A DNA stretch of 64,000 nt from Candidatus Latescibacterota bacterium (GCA_022823725.1 JAJEHL010000023.1:1-64000); one strand, 5' to 3'; positions 7,270 to 16,296 are shown, counted from the stretch's first letter. Program-made: numbers and translations. The notes: a model not told the origin generated them from the sequence alone.

Positions 7270-8007
7270 TCAGTTGATATCGCGCAACCCTTCCCAGTGA
7301 TCCCACAGATCGAAGGGCAGATCGAACATGATATCGCGCAGATTTTTGAAAGCAAAGCGATTGACAAGCGCCATGCGGATATCTGTACGACAGTTCATAC
7401 TCGCCGTATGCAGCATATAGTGGTGCCAAAAGCAAACCGTTCCCGCAGGTGCGGCGTGTTCATAGCGCGTATCGGGATGTAAAAAGCCGGGCACTTTGAG
7501 ACCGCTCAAATTAGTCAGCGCATGCGCCTGAAAGTATCGGGCAACCTTGAGGTGTGCCCCCGCCCATGTGGTAAAACCGCCACCCTGGGGCAAAACATCG
7601 CTGATATTGATGGTAACGGCAACGGTAAAAGTATCCGCCACACCTTCGATGAGATACCCATCCAGATGCCCTCTCGGAGGCTGCCAGTCCGTGTGACCGC
7701 AGGGATAGATCATCTTACACAGCCCATTGCCTGGCGGGCGAAGACGCCCCTTACCCGCGAGTTCTTCGGCCATGTCGTAAAGCGGTGTATCGGTCCTCAT
7801 AGCCGCGACTGCGGGATGGTCGCTACACGGCAGATTGCCTTTTGGCCCCGCGTTGATCCATGTCTGAGGATCATCGCGATCCGCCTCAATATATTCCCAC
7901 ACGGCATCCCGCGCATTTTTGAGCAACTCTGGTGCAATCAGATCGGGTTTGATAACGTAGCCATTTTTTTTGAAAAAGGCTTTTTCTTCGTTGGAAAAAT
8001 AAGACAT
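7270..8007 (-). CDS. Phytanoyl-CoA dioxygenase (PhyH) family protein
   Basis: A 245-residue Fe(II)/2-oxoglutarate-dependent oxygenase of the PhyH type. Residues 114-116 are H-L-D (the HxD iron ligands) in G-H-L-D-G-Y. The distal histidine lies near 200 in H-T-A-S-M-N, followed by an arginine that would bind 2-oxoglutarate. The ATG at 8007 is preferred over an in-frame TTG six bases upstream because GGGAG is spaced correctly for it. In this operon it probably hydroxylates a small substrate shared with the dehydrogenases; a phytanoyl-CoA substrate is not implied. Confidence 0.85.
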   Translation of the reverse strand: MSYFSNEEKAFFKKNGYVIKPDLIAPELLKNARDAVWEYIEADRDDPQTWINAGPKGNLPCSDHPAVAAMRTDTPLYDMAEELAGKGRLRPPGNGLCKMIYPCGHTDWQPPRGHLDGYLIEGVADTFTVAVTINISDVLPQGGGFTTWAGAHLKVARYFQAHALTNLSGLKVPGFLHPDTRYEHAAPAGTVCFWHHYMLHTASMNCRTDIRMALVNRFAFKNLRDIMFDLPFDLWDHWEGLRDIN

Positions 8008-8052
8008 AGTCAACTCCCTATTTACGGATGATCTCTACCTCCCTACAACTAA

Positions 8053-9255
8053 TCAATCGATTTCCAATCGGTTATCTGTGGGCGGATCGCCCAAATCGGG
8101 AATATCGAGCAATTCACCGCCCTTAAGAGCCGATTCGTGGGCAATGAGTCCGGGGATCAGGTAACGCGCAGCTTCGTAAATATTGTTCGGAGGCATTTTC
8201 CCCGAGACACAGGCGCGAACAAAATCATCGACGAGAAACTGATGTGACCCATTGTGACCATTGGGCAAACCTCTGAATGCATCGGGCAAGCGATGAACGG
8301 GATGAACGGGCGCAACTGTGTGATGTGTTCCATCGTCTGCCGTAACCTTGTCCATATCGCCCTCAACGCGTCTTGCCGCTGCGCGGCATGTGAGCTGCAC
8401 ATCGAGAGATTCGCGTTCAGATCGGTCTTTTGTGAGCCAGACGGTACCCGAGGCATTGTGCTCAAAACTGCCCTCTGTGCCAAACATCGTCATACGCACC
8501 GTACCCGGGTGTCCAACACGGCGAAATTCATTGATGCGCGCAGTGCTGCCATCGGACAGCTTGAACAGCGCAGATTCATTGCTAAACGGATTATTCCATT
8601 TATTTGATGCGTAGATTCCATCCTCGTGACGATCTGTAAAGCCATGGCATGAAACATGGGTCATACGCGCGCCCGTGATAGAGAGAATCTGACTCGTAGA
8701 ATGGGTGGGATAAAACATGGGCGGCACACCAGCGGTCTCACGCCAATTTTCACCCCCACGCCACCTGGCAACATCGTACAAGCCGTGATCCCAGTCGTGA
8801 TAATATTCCGCTTCGGCGTACACAATATCGCCAAACGCGCTCTCGCGGAATCGCTGCCGACAATAAATGACTGCTGGATAGTAGTAACTCGTTTCACCGA
8901 GCATATAGATGTTGCCCGTCTCGCGGACAGCTTCGGCAATAGCGCGAAGTTCGTCGAGTAATATGCCAGGTGGCACGGCTGAATAGACGTGTTTCCCCGC
9001 GCGGAGTGCTTGTGCGGCCTGCGGCCCGTGCAACCAGTTCTGGGTAAAAAGCGCGACAGCATCAACATCGGTATCACACAGATCATCGAGAGAAGGCGAC
9101 GTCTGCACAATCCCGTGTTTTTCGGCATTACTCTGGCGTTTTTCAGCATCCAGATCGCACAGAACGACCTGATCCACATCTGGATGCGCATTGAACAGGG
9201 GGATAAAACCCTGTGCAAATGCCCCCACGCCAACTATGCCGAGACGAATACCCAT
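8053..9255 (-). CDS. Gfo/Idh/MocA-family protein lacking the EKP lysine
   Basis: A 400-residue member with Rossmann motif L-G-I-V-G-V-G-A-F-A-Q-G at the N-terminus. Where the family has E-K-P, the sequence reads Y-S-A-V-P-P-G, so both the glutamate and lysine are gone. The C-terminal domain keeps long substrate-domain features (G-Y/Y-Y-P and D-W-D-H-G-L-Y-D). AAGG precedes the ATG. Two paralogues with different non-canonical EKP motifs lie in the same operon, which suggests a shared unusual substrate or a scaffold role rather than random decay. Confidence 0.85.
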   Translation of the reverse strand: MGIRLGIVGVGAFAQGFIPLFNAHPDVDQVVLCDLDAEKRQSNAEKHGIVQTSPSLDDLCDTDVDAVALFTQNWLHGPQAAQALRAGKHVYSAVPPGILLDELRAIAEAVRETGNIYMLGETSYYYPAVIYCRQRFRESAFGDIVYAEAEYYHDWDHGLYDVARWRGGENWRETAGVPPMFYPTHSTSQILSITGARMTHVSCHGFTDRHEDGIYASNKWNNPFSNESALFKLSDGSTARINEFRRVGHPGTVRMTMFGTEGSFEHNASGTVWLTKDRSERESLDVQLTCRAAARRVEGDMDKVTADDGTHHTVAPVHPVHRLPDAFRGLPNGHNGSHQFLVDDFVRACVSGKMPPNNIYEAARYLIPGLIAHESALKGGELLDIPDLGDPPTDNRLEID

Positions 9256-9268
9256 GGAACCAACCTTT

Positions 9269-10294
9269 TTATTTTACAAGATGCACTTTGACACAGCCGG
9301 ATTCTTTATCAGCAGCAGTGTAAAAAGCTTCGGCGATATCGGCAAAGGGATAACGGTGAGTGACGAGTTTCGTAGCCTGCACGCGCCCAGAGGTAATAAG
9401 ATCAATAGCGACATCAAAATCTGTACGCATGCCACTGAAACCGTAGCAATTGGAACCAGTGATATTGACTTCGGACCAGACAATTGAGCGTAAATCTACC
9501 TCAAGAGGCTTGAAGTAACCTGCCACGAGAACGATCATCGCATGACGGCGCGATATAGCGATGGAATCATCGAAATTCTGCGCAGTACCCACCGTTTCGA
9601 TAACGGCGTCATATCCCAGGCCATCGGTGAGGTCTTTAACCACATCCTTCACATCGGTCGTCGCGATATCGACGACGTGATCCGCACCGAGGTCGCGCGC
9701 GAGGTCGGCCTGCTGCGGATATTTGGTGGTGATAAGCGTTTCGCGCACACCAATAGCTTTGGCAACTGCCAAGCAAAGTTGACCAATCGTTCCCCCACCG
9801 ATCACGGCGACCCGATCCTGGTAAGACGCTTTTGCCTGCGCGAGTGCGCGATGCGCCACAGCGAGGGGTTCTACAAGCGCACCCTGTTCAAAAGTCATAT
9901 TGGGCAATTTGAAGACACTATTTTTGTGCGCGGTTGTGTATTCCGCAAAACCACCATGAGATTCGCCCGAAAACCACTTGCGATTGGCGCAGTGATTGTA
10001 GCGACCTGTAACACAGTAGTGACAGGTACCGCAATGCGAAAAACATTCGGCAGTAACGAGATCCCCTACCTCAATGCCCGTAACGCCCTCGCCAACTTCG
10101 GCAACGGTGCCACACAACTCGTGCCCCGCGGCGCGTTCGAGCGAGGGCTTCCACTCGCCAAAATAATTGTGCAAATCGCTACCGCAGATGCCAGAACTCC
10201 TCGTCTGCAGGGTGATATACCCCGGTGCCGGGGGTGTGTATTCAACATCTTGCCATTCGATTTCGCGGATACCTTTGTAAAGTGCTGCTTTCAT
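9269..10294 (-). CDS. Zinc-dependent MDR alcohol/polyol dehydrogenase
   Basis: A 341-residue zinc-type dehydrogenase. Catalytic-zinc ligands are visible in S-S-G-I-C-G-S-D and A-A-G-H-E-L-C-G, and the structural-zinc cysteines in C-G-T-C-H-Y-C, then seven residues, then C. The NAD-binding motif is V-I-G-G-G-T-I-G. It resembles threonine/sorbitol-dehydrogenase-like enzymes that oxidise secondary alcohols of sugars. The start has AGGAGAT upstream. It lies 24 bases after the esterase gene and 13 bases before the Gfo/Idh gene, so the three are probably cotranscribed. Confidence 0.88.
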   Translation of the reverse strand: MKAALYKGIREIEWQDVEYTPPAPGYITLQTRSSGICGSDLHNYFGEWKPSLERAAGHELCGTVAEVGEGVTGIEVGDLVTAECFSHCGTCHYCVTGRYNHCANRKWFSGESHGGFAEYTTAHKNSVFKLPNMTFEQGALVEPLAVAHRALAQAKASYQDRVAVIGGGTIGQLCLAVAKAIGVRETLITTKYPQQADLARDLGADHVVDIATTDVKDVVKDLTDGLGYDAVIETVGTAQNFDDSIAISRRHAMIVLVAGYFKPLEVDLRSIVWSEVNITGSNCYGFSGMRTDFDVAIDLITSGRVQATKLVTHRYPFADIAEAFYTAADKESGCVKVHLVK

Positions 10295-10318
10295 TTCTAT
10301 CTCCTGTAGAGGTGGGAC

Positions 10319-11845
10319 TTACTGTCGGTCGGCAGTGATACCGCGCCAGTCATCCGTGCGAAATGGCGATGCCGGCAAACCTGCCCCATTGTACAAATTG
10401 CAAATCGGATTGTCTGCCCAGGCGTATCGGACAGCAACGGGCTGCTGCACATCGTTGCTCCAGACCAGCACATCGTCGCCATCAATCTTTGCCTCTGCCC
10501 AGACAAATTTGCGATCTTGCCCTGCAATCGCAAAACCCTTGAGCATATCACCTTTGGTTTTTAAGCCGCCATACGCGTGATCAAATCGCAAGCGAATTTT
10601 GCCTTCTTCAATCGCCATAGACCGATAAATGGGACCAGAATGCGGTTGATCCACATCATAGACCATAGCTTCTGCACCCAGAGCCAGACGCAATCCGACA
10701 TCCTGTTTATTCTTCGGGTGAATATCGTCTGCCTCGCCAATATCAATCGCCACAGCCATACCAGTATTGGGCAATGAAAGCGTCATCAATTGCGCCTCGC
10801 GCAATTCAGCCCAGGCACTCTCCTCTGGATTGTCCACTACCTGCCTGAAATTGGCAAGCTGCACAAAGAAAAACGGAAACGCGCCCTGCCCCCAACTCGA
10901 CCGCCAGTTCTGAATCATCGCCGGAAACAACGCGCGATATTGATACGCGCGACCAGCATTTGATTCCCCCTGATACCAGATCGCACCTCGAACACCATAG
11001 GGAACGAGAGGCGCGATCATCCCATTATAGAGCACAGATGGGCGATGGGGATGATTCGGGCCGCGCGGTGCTCGCGGGCGGCGCTGCCCCAGAGCGCGCA
11101 AGCTGTCGGTGTTAGCACGCCATACTGCGAGCCTGGCCTGGAATCTCTCCTGAGCTTCTGGATAAGCTGAAATGTGTTCTGCCCAGCGTTTTCCCAGCGG
11201 CGCATACTCCGGCAAAACTTGAAGCGCGGGCAATGACGTCCATGCTTCAGCCGGCGTGCCTCCCCAGGATGTATTGATAAGACCAACAGGCACATTCAAG
11301 GTCTTGTGCAGGCGGCGCCCAAAATAATAAGCCACCGCAGAAAAATTGCCGACACTACCCGTATCGCATACACTCCATGCGCCCTCAACATCTTGCGCGG
11401 GCCTTTGAGCGGCACTGCGTTTAACCGTAAAAAGCCTGATATTGGGATAATCTGCCGCTTTGATTTCCTCCTCCGCATTTTGAGAACGCCTGACAGCCCA
11501 GGCCATATTGGACTGTCCCGAGCAAACCCAGACCTCCCCCACCATCACATTTTTAAACGTGATGACATTCTCGCCGCGCACGGTGAGTTGATATGGGCCT
11601 CCCGCATCCATAGGACTCAGGTAAATCTGCCATGTACCCCCTGCATCTGCTGTGGTCGTCACGCGCTGGGTATCTAACTCAATGGTAATCTCTTCATTGG
11701 CACTGGCATTTCCCCACACAGATATTGCAATTTGCCGCTGCAACACCATGTTATCTGAAAAAATCGTGGGCAGAGAAACATCTGCGAGAATGGGACAGGG
11801 AAGCAATAACAGTAGGGCGACAATGAATTTGCTGATAGTAGTCAT
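10319..11845 (-). CDS. Sialate O-acetylesterase-like secreted carbohydrate esterase
   Basis: The 508-residue product begins with a signal peptide (M-T-T-I-S-K-F-I-V-A-L-L-L-L-L, cleavage near residue 21). It shows the SASA/GDSL-like nucleophile box V-C-S-G-Q-S-N-M with Ser112 and the late D-D-I-H-P box with the catalytic His near 375. Such enzymes remove acetyl groups from sialic acid or xylan-type glycans in the periplasm or outside the cell. The frame is open 22 codons further upstream, but the ATG at 11845 has AGGAAA upstream and gives the signal peptide. It is the first gene of a seven-gene minus-strand run down to 4372, so deacetylation is probably the first step of that pathway. Confidence 0.85.
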   Translation of the reverse strand: MTTISKFIVALLLLLPCPILADVSLPTIFSDNMVLQRQIAISVWGNASANEEITIELDTQRVTTTADAGGTWQIYLSPMDAGGPYQLTVRGENVITFKNVMVGEVWVCSGQSNMAWAVRRSQNAEEEIKAADYPNIRLFTVKRSAAQRPAQDVEGAWSVCDTGSVGNFSAVAYYFGRRLHKTLNVPVGLINTSWGGTPAEAWTSLPALQVLPEYAPLGKRWAEHISAYPEAQERFQARLAVWRANTDSLRALGQRRPRAPRGPNHPHRPSVLYNGMIAPLVPYGVRGAIWYQGESNAGRAYQYRALFPAMIQNWRSSWGQGAFPFFFVQLANFRQVVDNPEESAWAELREAQLMTLSLPNTGMAVAIDIGEADDIHPKNKQDVGLRLALGAEAMVYDVDQPHSGPIYRSMAIEEGKIRLRFDHAYGGLKTKGDMLKGFAIAGQDRKFVWAEAKIDGDDVLVWSNDVQQPVAVRYAWADNPICNLYNGAGLPASPFRTDDWRGITADRQ

Positions 11846-12739
11846 TATTTTTTCCTTTGTATAAAATTGGCAATAGTAGCGACAGAGCCATGATAAAGTG
11901 GGATTCCACATCGCACAAGTCGGAATTGTTCCTTAGCCTTGCGTTTTTCTCAATGGCAACTTATTTTGTCGGATGATGAACTGGCCTGATAGGCGGCCAG
12001 TTGTACACCACTCTGTTGATCCATTTTCGCAAGGAGCAAAGGACAGGGTCGCGCTGGCAGAACCCGCTCGACGCACCGCAAAACTGTTGTCAAAGTATAT
12101 GAAAAATTTCACTCGTTAGTGGAAGCCCCGTCCTTTGGGCGTGGTCAGAGGCAATCGGCTGTACCGTTTTTTGGTATAGAATTACTGATGTATGAGTATT
12201 ATTTTAGAGACTTTTGTCATAGTCCATCCAAAGGCACTCTCGTAGGAGAGCAAACGGTTTCGGCGGTGGGACACAGGTCTTTTATCCTCTCTGGTGACGT
12301 TAGTGGAGAGGCGGGTCTATCTGGTGTGCGGTGCAATGGGTTGCTGTCTTGCATCGGACAGATTCGAGGGGCACAGTTAGGGGGCATACCACCCAAACCT
12401 GCGGCCGCAACCCGCTGCTGTCAACTGCCCTGAAGTCCCGACATACGCAAGAGTGGCTTTCTATGCCCTTGCTCGGTCCCACGGGGTTGCGTTTCTCTCC
12501 AACAAGTGGGTATTGCACAAGGAGAGGTGTTAGGGACAAGCCACTGCCTCTGGCGGTGGTCGTTGACCTATAACGAAACCCCCGACGATACGCACAACAC
12601 GATATGGTACACAGCCTTGCCGTCCATTTTCAATTTTTTTGACGCACATGGACGAAAGGTGGGAAGTGTGAAGATGTGCTCACTGCGATTTCCATTAACT
12701 GGATTACGGAGTACCAAACCGATCAAAAGGAGATATCTT
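11846..12739. other. Gene-poor accessory region with possible IS200/IS605-type remnant
   Basis: No convincing gene is present in about 890 bases. A perfect 8-bp-arm hairpin lies at 11979-12002 without a T tract. At about 12123-12142 the sequence forms GCCCCGTCC-TTT-GGGCGTGG, an 8-bp stem with one mismatch that resembles the hairpin after tnpB at the right end of IS200/IS605 elements. Frames up to about 100 codons exist between 12119 and 12573, but none resembles TnpB clearly. The region is base-richer in G and C than the following defence gene. It may be a decayed mobile element or an unrecognised structured RNA. Confidence 0.3.
11979..12002. repeat. Perfect inverted repeat, 8-bp arms
   Basis: AACTGGCC and GGCCAGTT flank an 8-base loop. 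No T run follows on either strand, so it is not a convincing terminator. It lies upstream of the esterase gene and could be an operator or a mobile-element trace. Confidence 0.4.
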
Positions 12740-14482
12740 TTGGAAAATGGACAAAAAACGATCAGAGGATTGTTCGATGGTAGTAAAATTTTTAACATCC
12801 CAAAGTATCAGCGAGCTTACGCTTGGGAAAAAGAGCACCTCGAAGACTTTGTCGATGACATAGAAAATCAAAAATTAGACAAAGATTACTTTTTTGGCAC
12901 TATCCTCTTTCAAGAAAAAAAGGAAATGTCGGATGATTTTGAAAACATTGACATTGTAGATGGACAACAGCGCATCACAACGCTTATCATTTTCATGAAA
13001 CTCCTTCTCGATCAACTTAGAGAAAATGGAAAAGAGAGCGAGATTAGGAGACTGGAAGACAGATATATTTGTCTTTACGGCGAGCACAAACTCCGCGTTT
13101 TGCAGGACGATAACGACTTCTTCAAATCCTATATATTGGGGGATAGCCCGCTCTCCAATGGTAATGTGCGAACGCCTTCTCAAGAACGGCTACGTAAGGC
13201 AAAAAATTACCTTCGTCAACGACTTGAAAACTACAAGCCTGAAAAATTGCGGGAGTTCAAGGACAAAATTGAGCGCACCAAGGTTTTGACCTATTCAGTT
13301 GAAGATGCTGCTGAGGCAACCCTGATCTTTGAGACGACCAATGATAGAGGCAAATCGCTGACCAATCTGGAGAAAACCAAGAGTTTTCTGATGTACAAGA
13401 CCTACCTTGCATCTGGCAATCCTGAGGACCATCTCGATACCATCCAAAGTCGATTTGGCGAAATCTACCGTGACTATGAGACAATCAAAAATCGGGTGGA
13501 TGGAGAAGATTCAATTTTGCAGTACCACTTCATCGCTTTTGAAAAATGGAATCACAGGAGTGAGTATCAGGATTATGTTCAAGCTCTCAAGAATAAGGTG
13601 AACAAACTTGTCAATGACAATAGACCGGAGGCATGGGATTTCATAGACAGGTACAGCCGCGAGTTGATGGAGAGTTTTGTAATAATAAAGGAGTTGCTTC
13701 TGAATAGCGAACCTCATCTCCGCGATATTTTTGCCCTCAATCGCGAAGCGATGTTTTATCCTCTGCTTGTCAAAGCCTACAAACTTGACGAATCGGATGG
13801 AAGGCAGAATTTCAAACGGGTTGCTCAACTGATCGAGATTATTTGCTTTCGTGTCTTCGGTATTCGGAGACGCCGCTCAATTACGGGACGTGAATATCTA
13901 TCCAGAAGAACCAGAGACTTTAATGGGAATTTCGAGGAACTGATCAATCAGCTTGAGCAGTTTGTTGACTGGTACTGCAATAATGACGAATTTGGTCGCT
14001 ATCTTTCGTCGCCTGACTTTCACAATGAGGTAAATCGTAATGATAAGAATTATCTCTTTTGGAAATACGAGAACCATCTCAGACAGACAGAGCAACCCAT
14101 CTTTCCTGAAATGTCTCAAGAGGAGTTTGCTAATCGTGGTCCGCGGACAAAGTTCTCAATTGAGCATATCATTCCCCAAAACCCCGGAGAAAGTAAGGTG
14201 GTTGAGAAGGGATCAACGATAATCGCAGAAATTGAAGAAAATTTTCTCCATGATATTGGAAATTTGACAATTGATCCGAAATCTGCGAATAGCAGCAAGT
14301 TGAATCGTCCCTTCGAGTACAAAGATCAAAATTATTTCCGTAAAGCCCCTCTTAAGACGCAAAATGAGTTGAGTGATTTCCTCAACCAAGAAACAGGGCA
14401 ATGGGATCAGGATTCAATAGATCAAAGAAAAGAAAAGATTTTAGAATTTGCTTTGGACTATTGGGATCATAAAAAGGTCTAA
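12740..14482 (+). CDS. GmrSD-like DUF262/DUF1524 fusion, probable type IV restriction protein
   Basis: The proposed 580-residue product starts at the TTG at 12740, eight bases after AAGGAG at 12727-12732; the open frame extends to 12506 without family-like sequence. Residues 74-82 are D-G-Q-Q-R-I-T-T-L, the hallmark of DUF262 (ParB/Srx-like NTP-using domain), after a Y-Q-R-A-Y-A-W segment. Near 474-481 the C-terminal DUF1524 HNH nuclease shows I-E-H-I-I-P-Q-N, followed by N-L-T-I. Both halves of the GmrS/GmrD pair are thus in one chain, as in many single-chain homologues that cut modified phage DNA (family knowledge). It stands alone between the gene-poor stretch and the NTase/HEPN pair. Confidence 0.82.
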   Translation: MENGQKTIRGLFDGSKIFNIPKYQRAYAWEKEHLEDFVDDIENQKLDKDYFFGTILFQEKKEMSDDFENIDIVDGQQRITTLIIFMKLLLDQLRENGKESEIRRLEDRYICLYGEHKLRVLQDDNDFFKSYILGDSPLSNGNVRTPSQERLRKAKNYLRQRLENYKPEKLREFKDKIERTKVLTYSVEDAAEATLIFETTNDRGKSLTNLEKTKSFLMYKTYLASGNPEDHLDTIQSRFGEIYRDYETIKNRVDGEDSILQYHFIAFEKWNHRSEYQDYVQALKNKVNKLVNDNRPEAWDFIDRYSRELMESFVIIKELLLNSEPHLRDIFALNREAMFYPLLVKAYKLDESDGRQNFKRVAQLIEIICFRVFGIRRRRSITGREYLSRRTRDFNGNFEELINQLEQFVDWYCNNDEFGRYLSSPDFHNEVNRNDKNYLFWKYENHLRQTEQPIFPEMSQEEFANRGPRTKFSIEHIIPQNPGESKVVEKGSTIIAEIEENFLHDIGNLTIDPKSANSSKLNRPFEYKDQNYFRKAPLKTQNELSDFLNQETGQWDQDSIDQRKEKILEFALDYWDHKKV

Positions 14483-14592
14483 GAATTACCGACACTCCAC
14501 CAATATTCGAATAACATGTAGGCATCTATTTTTTTAAATAAAGTATTGTAGATACAGAGTCTTACACCTCGCCGAAACCAGGAGAACTGATA

Positions 14593-14901
14593 ATGATTTC
14601 AGTCGTTAGCGAGCAAGCCGCCGAACTCGAGCAATTGTGTCTCCGCTACAGTGTGCTTAGACTTGACCTGTTCGGATCGGCCGTAACCAGCCAATACCAA
14701 CTAGAGGAAAGCGACCTTGATTTTGTGGTGGAATTTCAATCGTTACCAGAAGGCGCTTATGCCGACACTTACTTCGGCCTACTGGAAGCCCTGGAACGGC
14801 TCTTTGGAAAACCCGTGGATCTGGTGGTCGATTCAGCCATCAAGAACCCGTATTTCCGGCAATCCATTGAGGAAACCAAGAGGCTGATTTATGAGGCTTG
14901 A
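14593..14901 (+). CDS. MntA-like minimal nucleotidyltransferase antitoxin
   Basis: A 102-residue protein with the nucleotidyltransferase signature G-S-A, then ten residues, then D-L-D (L-F-G-S-A-V-T...E-S-D-L-D-F). In characterised MntA-HepT systems this enzyme neutralises the HEPN toxin by adding AMP to a tyrosine near its active site. AGGAG precedes the ATG. Its end overlaps the HEPN gene by 11 bases, the usual arrangement for these pairs. Confidence 0.85.
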   Translation: MISVVSEQAAELEQLCLRYSVLRLDLFGSAVTSQYQLEESDLDFVVEFQSLPEGAYADTYFGLLEALERLFGKPVDLVVDSAIKNPYFRQSIEETKRLIYEA

Positions 14902-15232
14902 GATCAAGAAATACCTGTACGACATCCAATACGCCATTGGGCTACTGAGAGAGTTCACTGGTGACAAGAAGTTTGCAGACTACGAGCGTAATACCATGAT
15001 GCGCTCTGCTGTGGAGCGTCAGTTTGAAATCATTGGCGAAGCTATGGCGCAACTTGCAAAACTTGATCCTGCACTCGCCTCTCGTATCAGCAATTATCAA
15101 CGAATCATTTCTTTTCGCAACGTTCTTATCCATGGCTATGCCGATGTGGATAATCGGCTGGTTTGGGATGTGATTAAGACTAATCTACCAACCCTCGCCC
15201 GCGAGATTAACACTCTGCTGGAGCAAGAATGA
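14891..15232 (+). CDS. HepT-like HEPN (DUF86) toxin RNase
   Basis: A 113-residue HEPN-domain protein with the catalytic R-x4-H motif in R-N-V-L-I-H-G-Y near residue 77-84; the Y after the histidine matches the tyrosine modified by MntA in studied systems. HepT proteins are RNases active when not AMPylated. The gene overlaps its antitoxin by 11 bases. Oddly, its stop also overlaps the ATG of the metabolic amidohydrolase gene by four bases (ATGA), so toxin and catabolic genes may share a transcript. Confidence 0.85.
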   Translation: MRLEIKKYLYDIQYAIGLLREFTGDKKFADYERNTMMRSAVERQFEIIGEAMAQLAKLDPALASRISNYQRIISFRNVLIHGYADVDNRLVWDVIKTNLPTLAREINTLLEQE

Positions 15233-16296
15233 CCACTAATTTTACAGGCCTTGGCCGACCCGTTGTCGATTGCGACATTCACAATGCGTTTGCATCCCTG
15301 GAAACCCTTGTCCCGTATCTGGAAGACCACTGGATCGCGTATATTCGCGAATCCCATTTTCGGGGTCCCGGCGCGAATGATTATCCTGGCGGCGCGCCCA
15401 CATCTGCGCGGCAGGGCACTCGGCCAGCAAATGGCCCCCCGGGTTCCGATCTGAGCCTGATACAAAAACAGGTACTCGATCCATGGGACGTGGAAGTGGG
15501 TATCCTGGCCTGCGGCTATTGGGTGCAAAGCGTACACAACGAAGACCTCGCAGCATCGCTTGCAACAGCCGTCAACCAGTGGCAGATTGATCACTGGCTG
15601 GAGAAAGACGCGCGTCTCCGCGCCTCATTGGTCGTACCCAGTCAGAATCCCATCCTCGCCGCACGAGAAATCGAACGCTTTGGCGATCATCCAGGCTTCG
15701 TGCAGGTAATTCTTCCGGTCCGATCCTATTCCCTATATGGAAAAAGCGAATACAATCCGATGTACGCAGCCGCAGTCAAGCACGATCTGGCAATAGGCAT
15801 TCATTTTGGTGGTGCTTCATCGCTTCCCCCCACACCCGTAGGCTGGCCTTCAACCTATATTGAAGAATGTGCAGATATGGCACAGATTTTTCAGGCACAA
15901 GTCCTGAGCTTAATCTCAGAAGGCGCGTTTGCGCGGTTTCCCGAATTGCGAGTGGTATTAATCGAAAGTGGATTTGTATGGATGCCCGCCTGGATGTGGC
16001 GCATGGACAAAGAGTGGAAGGGCCTGCGCCGAGACACCCCCTGGGTTGTGCGCCCTCCATCGGATTACGTGCGGGAACACATACGGATGACGCTACAACC
16101 GATGGACGCGCCCATAAATTCCGAACACCTGTTGCAAATGATTGGACAACTGGACTCAGACGAGATACTGATGTTTTCGACCGATTATCCGCACTGGCAT
16201 TTCGACGGACCGGATGACGCCATTCCAAAAGGGCTATCCGATTCGCTACTGGAAAAAATTTTGAGAGAAAATGCACGAGCGTTTTACAAATTGTGA
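15229..16296 (+). CDS. Amidohydrolase-2 (ACMSD-like) family metal-dependent hydrolase or decarboxylase
   Basis: A 355-residue TIM-barrel protein of the amidohydrolase-2 group. The N-terminal motif is V-D-C-D-I-H-N (D-x-H in place of the usual H-x-H, as common in this group). A central I-G-I-H-F-G-G histidine and a late F-S-T-D-Y-P-H aspartate complete the metal site, and the end E-N-A-R-A-F-Y-K-L is characteristic. Members hydrolyse cyclic amides or lactones or decarboxylate aromatic acids. A close paralogue follows 12 bases downstream, then an aldolase. The start overlaps hepT by four bases, and no other ATG is better placed. Confidence 0.85.
   Translation: MTTNFTGLGRPVVDCDIHNAFASLETLVPYLEDHWIAYIRESHFRGPGANDYPGGAPTSARQGTRPANGPPGSDLSLIQKQVLDPWDVEVGILACGYWVQSVHNEDLAASLATAVNQWQIDHWLEKDARLRASLVVPSQNPILAAREIERFGDHPGFVQVILPVRSYSLYGKSEYNPMYAAAVKHDLAIGIHFGGASSLPPTPVGWPSTYIEECADMAQIFQAQVLSLISEGAFARFPELRVVLIESGFVWMPAWMWRMDKEWKGLRRDTPWVVRPPSDYVREHIRMTLQPMDAPINSEHLLQMIGQLDSDEILMFSTDYPHWHFDGPDDAIPKGLSDSLLEKILRENARAFYKL

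Noticed and set aside
12119-12573. Two overlapping plus-strand frames of 104 and 80 codons
   Set aside because: Composition is biased, there is no ribosome site and no clear match to TnpB or another family.
12506-12739. Longer N-terminus for the GmrSD-like protein
   Set aside because: The extra 78 codons lack family sequence and the TTG at 12740 has a well-placed ribosome site.
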